Below, one piece after another: positions 1-12,047 of a DNA stretch of 64,000 bases (the stretch's first letter is position 1; each line of letters starts with the position of its first letter). Source of the DNA: Rhodamnia argentea (Eukaryota; Streptophyta; Magnoliopsida; Myrtales; Myrtaceae); assembly GCF_020921035.1 (NCBI RefSeq), contig NC_063157.1, positions 11,878,001 to 11,942,000 on the forward strand, written 5' to 3'. A program made the position numbers and the translations under genes. The notes beneath the pieces were generated by a model. It was not told where the DNA came from, made no database searches, and was given only the letters and a program-made list of their open reading frames with translations.

Positions 1-899
1 CACATGACAAAATAAAACGTAATGTCAGGACAAAGTTGACAGATATTCTTTTGACCAACGTGGAGTGATGGACTGTCGTGCAATTTTTTATTTTTTATTT
101 TGCATGGCAGCGACACCTCGAACCCTCAAGCCGTCGACAACAGCTCTCCACCATCACGCTCTTCCTCGCTCTTCACCCCATGCCACGCGACCGCCTGGGA
201 GGAGAAGAGCTCGGTTTGAGCTCATTTCTTTGGTGATTCGAGCTTCGTTTTCTTCGTATGTGTCTCTAAGGCAAGTAACCCTTCTATCCTAACTACTAGC
301 TTGTCCATTGACCGTTCGTTTTGGTGATTTCTGTCATTTTGAAAATGGGTATGGAACATGGGAGTTTTGTGTATGGAAGGGAAATTGTCCTTGTACAAAC
401 GATCCGCTACTTGGGTTTGCGCGTCGGGGTCATGGGTAGTTGAGATATAGGAGTTGATCATTTTGATTTGGGGTCGGTTGTGAGGAATTGAAGTTGGACC
501 ATTAGAGGGTTGTTCGGTCATAAGATTGAGGAAGGACCCGTGAACTTTGGCACTTGCATGTTGGATTTGTTCTTGGAATAATGTCGTGTCGACATGGGCG
601 AGTGGAAATCAAGATCTGATTGTCTTGATTGTTGATGGATTCTGATGAGTTGAAGTGGGAGCGTAAAGAGGGAAGTTCGGCCATGGAGTTTGGTGAAAGG
701 ATTTGTGAGGTTGGGAATGCAAGTGAGGTAGGTTCGATGGAAATATGGTTACTATCCGGCTTAGTAAATGGTGGAATGATAGTTGGATTGCCCATTAAGC
801 CGTCAGTTCGGCGTGAATGGAAAGCGAGTCTATACAAACTTCGGCCCTAAGACCTTCATGGTTCTTATTATGTTTTATGAACCTTTCACGCTTGTATTT

Positions 900-1556
900 T
901 GAGATGCCTTCCACCTGGTATTATGTTGTCTTGTGACCTACTAAGAATTGCCTGAGTAAATGAATGAAGGGATAGCCCAGTCGTTAGGCTAGATATTTTA
1001 CTTGCTGAGCTTTGGCTTACTCCCTTTTATTTAACCCTTTTTCGGATAGGCTTTACATTTGAGAAGTAGTGGACTTGGATGATGGCATTGGAGCTCAACA
1101 GATGAAGGGGATCACGGAAATGATGGATAGTACTTTGGAGTAGTTCTTCTTTTATATTTCTCTCGGTGTATCTTTGTGTTATTTTGAATAAAAAAGATGT
1201 AAATAATAGGTTACCTATTACAATATTAGATATTTTCACCTGTGTGATTTGAGTGTGCTGTCTAGTGCATGTTATGCAAGCAATGAACCTTACTAAGGCC
1301 ATACCCTATTAGGTGTGCCTGCCATTTTCTTATGGCATGCACTTGTGTTTTTTGTATGGCCGCTGATTATTTTAGATTGTTAAACTTCCATGTGCACTAT
1401 CTAATTATCCATAACATAAGATTAAATTAGAGGTCGTAATTAGTGTCGGATGACGATGCCCTGGGACGTCGAAGCTCTGATGATAAGTATGTCACAATTG
1501 ATTTGGTATCGGAGCGTAGATTAAGGTCGGGGTTTCAACAATGTTGGTATCAGAGC
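900..1556 (+). mobile_element. LTR-retrotransposon remnant: LTR end plus primer-binding sites
   Basis: Two primer-binding-site-like motifs lie close together: TGGTATCGGAGC at 1504-1515 and the perfect initiator-Met-tRNA type TGGTATCAGAGC at 1545-1556. The sequence just before them ends in a TGTCACA-like LTR terminus near 1490-1498. Text around 960-1030 resembles plant Ty3/gypsy (Del/Tekay-like) LTRs by memory. No gag-pol ORF and no second LTR follow, and another repeat begins within about 100 bp. I read this as a broken element, with the left LTR boundary undetermined (it may reach back towards position 1). Confidence 0.45.
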
Positions 1557-1599
1557 ATCGGATTGAGGAGTGACTCCTGACATGCCTGGCCAGATTTGG

Positions 1600-1918
1600 C
1601 AAGGGCATCCCGGCCCTTACCTATTTCTGATGATGGTCGGTCGGCTACCCTTGCCGGCCCCGAGTCTAGGAAAAAAGAGAAAAAGGAAAGAAAAGAAAAA
1701 ATAAAAAATTATTATATATGATTAAAAATTATCCACGGTAGCCACAGCTGTGTTTCGTAGAACGGCCGGTGTCCACGTTAGCGATTTTCAAAAAAGTTTG
1801 TTGAATGGACTAAATTGACAAACATGAAAATGGTTACGACTCAATTGACAAAAACAAAAAGTTTATGGCTGAATTGACACAATTGTAATAATTCATAACT
1901 TTTTTGGTAATTCTTTCC
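1600..1918. repeat. Partial copy of the 'rtaggacttttttggtaat' repeat family (family A)
   Basis: The right-hand half of a repeat seen again at 8826-9575, 18981-19500, 24583-25013, 55516-55715 and 62838-63137. It shows the 'gtccacgttagcgatttt' block, then repeated 'gaattgac' phrases, and ends with 'acaattgtaataattcataacttttttggtaatt'-like text. It has no coding capacity. It sits directly after the LTR primer-binding sites, so it probably inserted into or replaced the LTR-element interior. Confidence 0.5.
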
Positions 1919-4780
1919 TTTATTTACCAAACAACACTTCTTCCCTCAACGTTTCCTCTACCAATTATTTAGTGCCCTGTCACTTAGAATGCATGTAGTT
2001 CAGCTTTTCCAACGGACTTTTCGCCTCCCAAGGTTGTCATGCCAAAATTGAGATCTTTCATAACACAATACCAAATAGGCATCTAAGCCAAAATTAGCAT
2101 TTCCAAACTCCCTAAGCTTTGTGCAACTTCCAATTGGCATGTGTATTTCAATGTCTTCGGAATGCTATTCAGGGTTTAATCACCTTATATTCTTCCGATC
2201 TTGTTCTCACTAATATTTTCATACTCCATTTGCACCCTTGTTGATAACAGATCGCGAGTGATCGCAGAGGAGCTGGGGGGACGCTGGCGTGGGGTCACCT
2301 AGGGTCGGCCCCCGACGTCACCTTGACTAGGACTGTGCGACCTCAGCAGCCCTTGCGTAGGATTGCGCCAACGGTTGAACACTAGATCTAGGTTATCTAA
2401 GGTCCCCCCAGCGCGCAAATAGTCATATCTGGGTTGCATAACCACGGCGTCGTCTCACTTAGGATCGTGAAGCCTTTGGAGCCCATCACCTAGGGTCATG
2501 GGACTTCGGTTTCCCCTGACCTGGGGTCCCGCGAGCTCCCGAGCCTCGCCCGGGTTCACGCGACCTTGATGACAAGCCGTTGGTTGAGCTTTCAGCTTTT
2601 GCCTAAGCTGACGTGGGTCGCCAAAGTTTACACGAAAAAACTAATGTCCATTACAAGTGTTAAATAGTGTTTGGAACAGGCCTTGTTGAGGTAAGTGAGG
2701 TCTTTTTGTGGCTGGTGATCTAACATAGAGGAGGGTGAATAGGTCATCTAACAAACTCGACAATTTTTCATTGAAATATGGTGAACGAGTTTGTGTGTGC
2801 AGAAACAGACTAAATATAAGCATAAACTACGTGTACGTTTATAGTTGTTCAGTTTGTGATAAGTTCAAGTCCACTTTTCCAGACTAACAGACACCAACAA
2901 GGCTAGAATTCACTAATAGCTCTTGAGAAGTTACAAATGTAGTTTGCACTGCTTCTAGTCAAAGCTGCTTCTACCCGAAGCTTGGTAGATCACACTACTA
3001 GGAATACACGCATTACTACAATATTGGTACACTTCTCAAAAAATTAACAGATAGTGTATGACTCTTAATAAGCAAAACCAGTCGATCACAAAGTGTAAAA
3101 TTTATTTTTTGTAATTTTCAAAGTACATCCATCTGTCTTTTTTTCCACATTGGCCTGCATTGGTCCTTCTTATAAATGACGATCCTCAAGTTGACCGTTT
3201 GACTTGTTAATATAGACATTGTAGATGCCAATAAAATCACTAGAGATTCGATTGTCCATACAATCACATCTTCCAGCAACCTTGTCATTTCTATGAGTAG
3301 AAATCTCAATGATAGATCTTAGTGTGCTATATTCCATATCTTCACGGTCAGCATTACATGTCGCTATCTGTTCATGAGCAAAGCTCATGATTTCGTTAAC
3401 CTGTTCGTCTCTATAGGTCGTATAGTTAGCCCCAACAAGATTGTGTTGCAAAACTTTGACGATTACTACAAATTGCTCAGCAACATCCTCAACGATGTAA
3501 TGTAGAGAGAAGTTGGAGGCAAGTTGATGAAACAAATCGAGAGTATCACATTTAGGTTATTTTGGGAAAAAGAATCATGAATCAATTTGATCACGTTTTC
3601 GCTCATCCATCTTTAAATCCTCGTTTTGTACTCATGGAATGAGAATCTGCAATGAAAGGTGGTTTTTCCATAGTGAAGAAGAACAAGGGAAAATTGAACC
3701 GAAAGTGGCTGAGAGATTGTTTCATTGTTCTCTAGATTGGCAGTTCGATTACGGTTGTCTGCATTGAGTTCAATTCTTCTCCATTTTAATTTGGGTTAAG
3801 CAATTTTTTTTTTATTTAGAGGCTTTCCCTTTTAATTGATAGATCTAAAATGACGTCTTTCTTTGTGGTTTTTGCTTAGTTGATTTCTCTGGCAAGTTAC
3901 GTAAACAGATTTACAATAAAATAAAGTCATATAAGATTTTCCGGCATCCTAAATCAGAGTTCGCTTTGACAAAAAAAAAATCGTAATTGGCACTTAAGTG
4001 ATCCTATTTTTCTTAAGGGGCACTTAAGTAGTCCCAAAAAAAAGGGTATCAAAGTGAGCTAAGTATGAAAGTTGTGGCACTTCTAGTAATATTTCTTGAA
4101 AATAACTAAGAAAAATCAAAAGAAAAACGGCGTCATTTCGTTGAAAATAATCTACGTCACGCCATCGTCATTACCCATAGGACAACCAGCAATAACTAGG
4201 TTACCACGTCGGATAAATCAGGTGAGACTTGGTCAAGAGGACTTGATTATGTTTTCCCTTAATAGTTTAAGACTATATTGGTTCAATTAAAAAATTGAGA
4301 CCTAGATTAATTTTCATACAATATGTTCAGAACTAATTGAAAAGAAGGAAGATCTTGTTAACTAGAAGTTTCATACAGTGTCATGTCATTAGGAAATCCT
4401 ATATGCTTGGGGTAAAGCAAGTACACACAAAGATAAAAAGACCTTAATATCCAAAAGTTACATTTGCATTTAAGAACAATTACTTAACCATTCAGGATCG
4501 ATGGCAGACTGTGCCTATACTGATGCAAAGAAGCTGTAAAGTACAAATAGTAATGCAACGATGACAAACTGATTGACCTCACAGAAGACAACAAATTCAT
4601 TGACTTTACAGAATAATGCACGTATCTGTAAAGTACAAATGTGACCAATGAAGAAAACTGACTGAACATGACCAAGAATCACCACCATACCTAGATCCTG
4701 ACCTCTGACACAAACAAAACATGTACCATCTACTATTTGACAAAAGAAAATGCACCCAGTTCCTCGCATTTTGTCAGTTA
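1919..4780. other. Intergenic, no convincing gene
   Basis: A GC-richer patch at about 2250-2600 contains repeated 'cacctagggtc' phrases and looks like the GC-rich interior of a degraded repeat. A 121-codon open frame on the minus strand (3170-3535) has no family resemblance I can name. From about 3540 to 4780 the DNA is AT-rich; the part nearest 4780 is the likely 3' UTR of the carboxylesterase. Confidence 0.5.
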
Positions 4781-5806
4781 TCATTGGTTGATGAACGCCT
4801 TGATATGTGAGATCATCTCCTGAGTTCTTGAGCGAGCCATCTGGGACTTGTGCAGGACTTGGAATGCATGTCCCACTCCTCTGTACATGACCATTTCCAC
4901 TGCCTTACCCATGTTGGCCAAGGCATTACATAGCTGCATGTTCCGGTCCTTCAAGATGTCAAGCTCTGATATGCACACCATCATCGATGGGATGCTCGGA
5001 TCTATCCTATTCGACAAAGGATTGCACCAGGGATGGTCCCTATTTGCCCCTGAAGGAAGCGACAGCCTCCAATAGGCATCGGAAGCAGATAGAGTCAGCG
5101 CCGAATTGGGCGGGTGAGAGGCCATCCTTTCAGATCCGGTCCGGCTCTCTCCTCCGAAGAAAGGTTGGATCAAAATAACACCCTTCAGGTGCAATGGTTT
5201 GATGGCATTGGACACAGAAGCACTGATGTTTCCTAATCGAACAGCAACGTTGAAGGCTATATTAGCGCCGGCGCTGTCGCCAACTAGGAAAAAGTTGGAT
5301 AGATTGCACTGGCTCACCCACCACTTGTGCTCGTTGGATCCATCAGCAACTTGCCTTTTAACCCACATGATCACATTGACTCCATCCTCATAAGCAGCTG
5401 GAAGACGGTTCTCCGGGGCAAGGCGGTAATTGACTGATATGATCACGCAACCAGCGGTGGACACCAGATTGGCCAGGAACTCGTGGTAGCAGCTCCACGC
5501 AGCTGATCCGACGCAGAATCCCCCTCCGTGGAAGTAAACGAGCAAGGGGTACTTGCCGGGCCGGTTTGGAACATAGGCACGTGCCCACAAGTTGGTGAAC
5601 TTGTCAATTGTGACATCTCTGGCATGCGTGTTGACTCCCGAGGAGATTGCGCAGGAGACGTTAGGGATGACGGGGAACCTCTCGACCTGCCCATCCTTGT
5701 GAACCCTAATTAGTCCTTCAATCTCTTCGAACACCAACGATTGTTGTTGCTGATGGTTTTTGCCCAGTTGGAGGTTGAGCCTGGCATCAAAAGATAGGGA
5801 AGCCAT
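4781..5806 (-). CDS. CXE17: Carboxylesterase, alpha/beta hydrolase, CXE17-like
   Basis: A single uninterrupted frame encodes 341 residues, the usual length for plant CXE/HSL hydrolases, which cleave short-chain esters of acyl and hormone-like compounds, typically in the cytosol. The oxyanion-hole motif HGGG is at residues 93-96. The nucleophile elbow GDSAG is at 176-180 with Ser178. Asp283 (SELDIL) and His313 (GVGHAF) complete the triad. SAAWSCYHEF after the HGGG motif, and the 'FEEIEGLIRVHKDG' start, recall Arabidopsis CXE17 (At5g16080) rather than the gibberellin receptor GID1, whose His is replaced. The start ATG is the first in frame, about 70 bp downstream of a TATA box. All catalytic residues are intact, so it should be active; its substrate is unknown. 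No tandem paralogue is seen. Confidence 0.95.
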   Translation of the reverse strand: MASLSFDARLNLQLGKNHQQQQSLVFEEIEGLIRVHKDGQVERFPVIPNVSCAISSGVNTHARDVTIDKFTNLWARAYVPNRPGKYPLLVYFHGGGFCVGSAAWSCYHEFLANLVSTAGCVIISVNYRLAPENRLPAAYEDGVNVIMWVKRQVADGSNEHKWWVSQCNLSNFFLVGDSAGANIAFNVAVRLGNISASVSNAIKPLHLKGVILIQPFFGGESRTGSERMASHPPNSALTLSASDAYWRLSLPSGANRDHPWCNPLSNRIDPSIPSMMVCISELDILKDRNMQLCNALANMGKAVEMVMYRGVGHAFQVLHKSQMARSRTQEMISHIKAFINQ

Positions 5807-5873
5807 TCTTTTTCTTCTAGTTAGTGAGAAGACAGACTTATTGGTTTGGATGGAAAATTTGCAAATGTAGCGT

Positions 5874-5884
5874 TCTTTATATAG
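5874..5884 (-). promoter_or_regulatory. TATA box of the carboxylesterase gene
   Basis: CCTATATAAAG on the minus strand lies about 70 bp upstream of the carboxylesterase ATG. This spacing suits a TATA box with a transcription start near 5845-5850 and a 40-nt leader. Confidence 0.6.
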
Positions 5885-8825
5885 GAAAGGAGTTTAGGAA
5901 AAGAGCCTAGAGAGATCTTTGAATGTGGGAAAAAAAGTTTCCAATCTCTAAATGAGGCAAGTGGGTGGAGTAGAACCTCCCCCTATGTCATCACTTGGAT
6001 TCCTGGAAGAGGTGGGAAGCCACACTTTTTCAAACCCTATGTTCTTCTCTGTTAAATGGATCGCATTCTTTGCGGATAATCATCCGTTAATAGTTTTTCA
6101 TGGTCTCATGGAGGACTAATGTCGTGAACACTTTGTTTTCAATGACTGCCAGGGACCGACAGACACAGGCGATCCGCATGGTGTTTGCCTTACTACGATT
6201 TTCTCGGCTGCTACAAAGAAATTGCTTCTTGATCATCTAGTACTAGTATAACTAAACGGCCTCGTTCTTCACGGCATTTAAAAACTTTAGCATATGATTA
6301 AACTGTTGGGAAATCTTCAGCAGTGGAGTGGCCAGTTGCGTAGGGTTCTGTTGCTTGTGCAGGACTCTGCACAATGCCATGGTGAGTTGCTCGATAAGTT
6401 TCATACGGAAAAGCTCTCATTTTTCAAAAGAAAGAGAAAATGTGAGAGGATTCTGTGGATTGCAAAGAACGCTCGATCATAACCGTTCGCCTACATCTTA
6501 CTGTACCTCTTCCTAGCCAGAGATGCGAAGATTGCTCGAATCCATGCCGTGCCCTCGTGCATAACACACGGTTGACTTAGAACTGTTCTGGGTGGAATTT
6601 GAGTCAGGAAATATATATTCCACAATCTCGACATTCAACCCCAAAATGAAGAGTGGACTCTTATATTCTTGAAACTATCCTCCTTTTCATTTTCTCCCTA
6701 CACCTTTGCTTTTAGGGTCGGACACAAAGGTTTCAGATCCTCCTAGATGCTTCTTGCAGGTAGAACATTTAGATGCTGCAGTTAGCAATATCCGATTGAT
6801 TTCATTTTGTCTGACCTCAAAAAATTGTTTGAGACATTTGGTGCTGGTGCGAGGCACCCTATCCCCAAGATGCTGAAAAAATCATCCTGCTAACGATAAT
6901 GTAGAATTTGACGTCGCATGTCATGGCTGCATGCATATGATTCCCCATCAAAACCTATAGGTCATGATCGAGATGACAAACACGTTTTGTTCCGAGACTC
7001 TCTCTCTCTCTCTTCCGGGTATCGCGCTTTAGGTTTAGAAAAAGGAACAACACATGCATTGAAAGAGCGGTCCATAATGTGGAACTGAACCATCGAGACT
7101 TTGCTCTTTGTAATTGCCTTAAGAATCTTGACCTCATGTCCATCTTCTCAAATCTCTATTTCAAGTCTGAACGAGTGTCCTGGTGAGTTGAAGCTCCAAA
7201 TCCTGAGTTAAAATGGATGGGTAAGGAAGGCACTCTCAAAAAGCATGATCCGCAGAATATTTTCTTGATAGTCCACCTTCTTGGGGAGCTATCCAAGGAA
7301 AGTAAAGATCACAATGGGACAATGGTGGGCAGTTCTCCATTGATTCTGACATAATATTCTTTGACACTGTCCTGACATTTTATTCTTTGAGGCGGCATCA
7401 ATGTTTGTCCAGTTATGATGGGTTGAGACGGGTCTTGGGACACCAACCACCACATTCTAAGGAAGAAAGTAGACGAAAATGGGAGTCGCATTTTCTTATC
7501 CAGTCCAACTAGAAAGCACGCCATCCATTGTTTATTTGGCCGAACCACGAAGAATTACTTTATCAATGTGAATCAGTTCAAATTATGTCTACTCAACATA
7601 TTTTATATATCGGTCCAATTGAAATTACATGGCATTAACATGACTTTTTTTTTTTTTGGCAAATCAACTTAATGTTGGGTCACCATAGCAAAAGTCCAAT
7701 GCTTTCATCATAAGTGTTAAGGTATACGTACTAGGGTACTAGGCGAAAGAAGTTTCACATCAAGGATGTGGTATAATATGGACCAGTTACTATATTCTAC
7801 TTGGATCACAACTCATTGGCGTAAGCTTCGGAGTGAATGTGAGTCAAACTTGATATGTTGACAGGCTTGAATTGGACTCGCTCTTTGTGATCTCCCCAAG
7901 TGAAAGTATTAGACTCTGTTGCGTCAAGTGTGAATTTTTAACCGATGTGGCAAATCATTTCTCTAAGTTTACAACCAAACTTAGTAGGGCAAAGGCAATT
8001 GAGGTGGAGTCGGAAAGACGTATTTTGATCCTCTCTCCAAAATCTGCCAAGCTTGGTCGAGATAATGTTATTGCAGAAGAGATACATGGATTAAAGGTGA
8101 GCGGGCATAACAAATAAGGCGCACATGTGAGAGGGAGATTCGTTAAAGTGTGCATATGTCCAACTAGATATGTTTATGGGTTCAAAAATGAGCTCTCGAT
8201 GATCTCCCCAAATGAAGATATCGAGCTTCTACTGCATCGACCCAACAACAAGATCACTCTCAAATGGGAAAATTACCCAAAAAAAAGTCATAAACCTATT
8301 GTAATTGTGCAAAATCAACCCAATTATATCATACTAATGAGTTAAGCGCAGGTTAGGACACACTAATTGTATCATACTACATCACATCCATGATGTGAGA
8401 CTTCTTTCGCCTAACCTTCTAGATATGTTCCTCACCGCTTAGCCATTGCAATATCACAAGAAGATTTTATACCATATTCGTTTTTTGGTCATCAAGATAC
8501 CCTCACAAAAGATCACGTTTAAAAATCCCATTGTAGGATCAGATAAACCGCCTCGACGGTAAAAGCAAAAGATTCTTGATCATCCCATTTTTTTTATTCT
8601 CCCAAAACTAGAAGACTTTTCAAAAACCAAATGATATGCCACCTACGGTCGTCATCTTTATTCTCATCACATGCTATATTCTCCTTCTTTTCTTCTCCAA
8701 CCTTTTGACCGAGCACCAACCATACGTGACTACTCAGCATTTCCCTTTGAGAACAGATGGATAGCCAAGTGGCATATTTCCCTTTACAAAATTGTTTTCA
8801 CTTGTTGCCCTTGGTCATGGCAAGG
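5885..8825. other. Intergenic, possible gene relics only
   Basis: Upstream region of the carboxylesterase. Short open frames occur at 6294-6516, 6955-7143 and 7309-7548, but none has a recognisable domain or splice model. The beginning of a family-A repeat is visible near 8268-8345 ('cataaacctattgtaattgtg'). Nothing else is supported. Confidence 0.45.
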
Positions 8826-9575
8826 GGGAAAATGACAAAAACAAAAATCACAAATTTATTGCACTTTGTATCAATTCAATCCTAAATCTTTTGATTGTGC
8901 TAATTTAATTTCAAATATTTTCACATTTTGCCAATACAATCCATCCGGCTAATTTTGGCGAGAAATCCCTAACGTGGACATCGTCCTACGTGGCACACCT
9001 GCGTTGATGATGACAAAATTTATTATTTTTTTCTTTTCTTTCTCTTCTTTCTTTTTTTTCCCTTCTTCCTAAGTTGGTTGCTGAGCCTCAACGATGGCCG
9101 GCGAGGGTCACCCTTGCGGGAGGCCCTAGGGCGAGGTCCTCGCCAACTTAAGGCACCACTCGCGAGGCTGAGCCTCGCCCGAGGCTGGCGAGGTCCCCTC
9201 TCGCTAGATCTTGGCTAGGGTGACCTCGCGTGCGGCCGGCGAGGTGACCCTCGCTTGTTGTAGCCAATGGCTAGTCGCTGGCCATTGCCAAGGCTCGATG
9301 ATCGGTAGAGGAATATGGAAATAGGAATGGAAAATAAAATAAGAATAATGAAGATATAAATATTCAAAGATAATTAATTAATTTGTCCATGTCGACGTCG
9401 ATCATGCCACGTAGAATGATTGGCATCCACGTTTGTGATTTCCAGCCATAATTGGTTGAATGGACTATATTAGTAAAATATGATAAGATTTAGGACTAAA
9501 TTAGTAGAATTGAAAGGTTGAAGACTAAATTGACACAAATGTAATAGGTTGAGGACTTTTTTTGGTAATTTTTCC
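8826..9575. repeat. Full-length family-A repeat, about 750 bp
   Basis: It begins with 'ggaaaatgac' and phrases of the type 'tcaattcaatcctaaat', and ends with 'ggttgaggactttttttgg' plus 'taatttttcc'. The left and right ends are roughly reverse-complementary. The middle has a 'cgtggcac' block, a T-rich stretch and a GC-rich core (9070-9300) with repeated 'ggcgaggt' words. This symmetric, non-coding structure suggests a MITE or fold-back element. Confidence 0.6.
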
Positions 9576-9818
9576 TGTGATAAGGGTCTTTAATGCAAAG
9601 GAAGTTCATTGAGAATGTGGCAAGCACATTAAAAAGATCAAATAAAATAAGAGTGCAGTTCATCGGCTTCATTCTAGTTCTGGAAGAAAGAATAAATTTG
9701 GAACCTATTTGGCCAAAGTTGCTTTGAATTCTTCTGATGCGCGCAAACATCATCGGAGTGGCATATGCATTGCACTTACATGCAACGGCTGTTTCAAATA
9801 AAGAAGCTTTCATTAACA

Positions 9819-10022
9819 CTAAGAAATAACTCTACGTTCTCTTGCCAAACGAACGTGTATACTTTGTCCTAATAGTATGTTCTGCATCACTTTTAGGCTG
9901 CGTAATTTGTGGAATGCTTTTGCGACTTGTTCGCCATGGAGAAGATTGTACGCGAAAGAAGAGCTTGATTCGGGAGTTTTCATGGCAGTAGACAAGGTTT
10001 CCAGGGAAGAGGGACTCACCAT
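9819..10022 (-). CDS. Orphan 67-codon ORF next to a transposon end
   Basis: The frame starts with ATG at 10022 and encodes 67 residues beginning MVSPSSLETL. A TATA-like TATAAAT lies about 90 bp upstream (minus strand, 10111-10117), followed by a pyrimidine-rich leader, so the layout resembles a real first exon. I do not recognise the protein and found no downstream exon. The TATA-like site lies within the end of a repeat element (about 10098-10998), so it may be coincidental or supplied by that element. It could also be a truncated gene. Confidence 0.2.
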   Translation of the reverse strand: MVSPSSLETLSTAMKTPESSSSFAYNLLHGEQVAKAFHKLRSLKVMQNILLGQSIHVRLARERRVIS

Positions 10023-10097
10023 CTTTCCTGGGGCGCAAGAGTGTGTGCAGAGATCGGCGGAGAGAGACAGGATAAAAATGAATAAGAGACTGTGGAC

Positions 10098-10998
10098 AGC
10101 GCTCCTCCGGATTTATAGTCAAGATAGAACTGAATAAGATAGGTAAGAAATTCAAAGATTTTGCCATATCCTATCTAGTATTTTGTGAACTACGGATTTA
10201 AAGTCAAATAAGCAGAGGCAAGGCTCGGCTAAGATCGATTCTATTTCGTTAAAACATCATGATGCTTTATAAATTATTCAATGATAAGTTCTAATAAGTG
10301 AGTTATTGTTGAGCAAAGGATTGTGCCATCTAAATTCAAGCACAACATTGACCAAGCAAACCCGTAGAATCGGGAGTCTTGATTTGGAGTTGAATCATTT
10401 GAGAATGACCATCTAGCCTTGCTCGTTGTATTGTCAAGTGAGTAAACAAGTGCAGAGCAATATAATTATTTGACATATTTCCATAAGTTGAAGATGCACT
10501 CATGCAAATCGTCCAAGAGAGCTACGTTGAAAGTTGATCATCAATCTCGAGTTATCCATAACATGTCGAGACCCCTTTCAAAAGTTAAAAAAGTTCAAGC
10601 AGTTAAAGAACGAGGGATGTGACTTCATATCATGCAAAATAATAGATTAAAAAATAAGGTGGCGGAGATACAAGGCTTTGGGGCCGGAAAACCTAGCCTA
10701 GCGCCACCGGAGGGGTGGCCACCGCCAGGTAAGCGGCCCCCCACGGAGAGGCTATTTGGTGGGGCAAAGAGGCAGCCTAATGCAAAGGAGAAGCGGTAGT
10801 TGTGGAAAAAACTTGATTCTTCTCGTGTTTACTCTCTTGAGAAATCCTATGATCTATTTCACCCCCTCTCCTAGGATATTTTTATCCTGACTATATTCCC
10901 CTATATTCCATTTGTACCACCCTAAAAAGCTATATCAAACACTGGATATAATAAAACATAACCTATCTTAGCTTATATCCTAGCGACCAAACATAGCC
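10098..10998 (-). mobile_element. DNA-transposon-like element, copy 1 (family B), truncated or degraded at its left end
   Basis: Its reverse complement is similar along its whole length to 18034-18887. Shared blocks include 'ctctcttgga' / 'tgcatcttcaactt', 'cgattctacggg' and 'aacaataactcac'. The right end (10983-10998) carries the terminal motif reading GGCTATGTTTGGTCGC on the opposite strand, matching the 17-bp terminus of copy 2. The left terminus is diverged. There is no transposase frame, so it is non-autonomous. A GC-rich interior (10660-10790) differs from copy 2. Confidence 0.65.
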
Positions 10999-12047
10999 TT
11001 AGAATTTAGTTTTGGATATGAATATAGAGAAAGATAATTAAGATCGCATTATAGGAGTTCTGACTCTTTTATATGTTATATTAGAGTGAACCATAAAAGG
11101 ATAGTGTCATAGGTACTTCATGCACTGGTGACGAGACCCACGTGGACTAAGCCCTCCAAAAGGCAGTAATATTAATAACTACACAAGGTGGTCATCATCT
11201 TGGGGTGAGTTACAGATTGCTCAATGTGGCCTTTCCCAACCGTCACGGGATTTGGTATGTCACAAGCTCCCCTACTTAAAGAGCTGATGTTCTCGTCAAT
11301 GTTGGCCCTTATCTTCTAGCAATACTCCTTTTATTGCGTGGTTTTCATCCATACCTGCCGCTACGCTATCCTAGAAATCTGCCAAGAGCTACACCTTATG
11401 CGATCATTCTCGCTCCAGCAATCACTCATGCCCTAATCGGATCGGATATGAACCTACTCCATCCACAATCCATTGATCGTCTAGAGGGTGACATTCTATG
11501 ATACTATATGTAAGGACTCAGACCTATAGCAGCTGCGATCACCTCACAGTGGTCATCCTCTCAGATCTAGATGTGAGCATTCTTTCTCTGCGTAATTTCC
11601 ATTAGATTGGCGAATTGGGAATTTACATAGTTGTGAAAGTTTTTCCAAAGAAAAGATTCGTGAACAAGAGCACCTGCTCTGACCAAAAAAATAAAAAAAA
11701 ACACGAGCACCTGCCAAAAAACCATGCCACTGAAAGACAACTGCTGTTATGGATTTGACGGATGTCACAGAATTGTGCATAGTACCATGATCCTAGATAT
11801 GAGTCTGAAACTGTCTAACTGGTGGAAAAGTAAATAACGTTTCAAGAAGCAAACTGATATACTTTGACACAAAAAAAAAATTCATACGTTCTTCAAATCA
11901 ATGGACACTTTTGAAAAGACGATTATTATTCATATCGGCAAATTGTAACTTCATATTTCTATTGGTATATTCACTTATTTTGACTCAAATGGGAATTACA
12001 TGAGAGGATGATCCGAGTCGCCGATGGATCTGATGTGGTGTTCCTCG
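10999..12047. other. Intergenic, nothing recognised
   Basis: AT-rich DNA with no open frame resembling a known family. The last 100 bp or so is the probable 3' UTR of the PLAC8 gene read on the minus strand. Confidence 0.5.

Noticed and set aside
3170..3535. 121-codon minus-strand ORF
   Set aside because: No family resemblance, no clear ATG with upstream context and no splice partners; length is possible by chance in this AT-rich DNA.
6290..6400. Possible carboxylesterase 3'-end relic (minus strand, 'VLHK' reading)
   Set aside because: Only 13 bases match the real carboxylesterase end exactly and the rest needs generous alignment; not enough to call a pseudogene.
7309..7548. 79-codon minus-strand ORF with Trp-rich text
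   Set aside because: Could be a gene fragment, but I recognise no domain and neighbouring frames hold stops.
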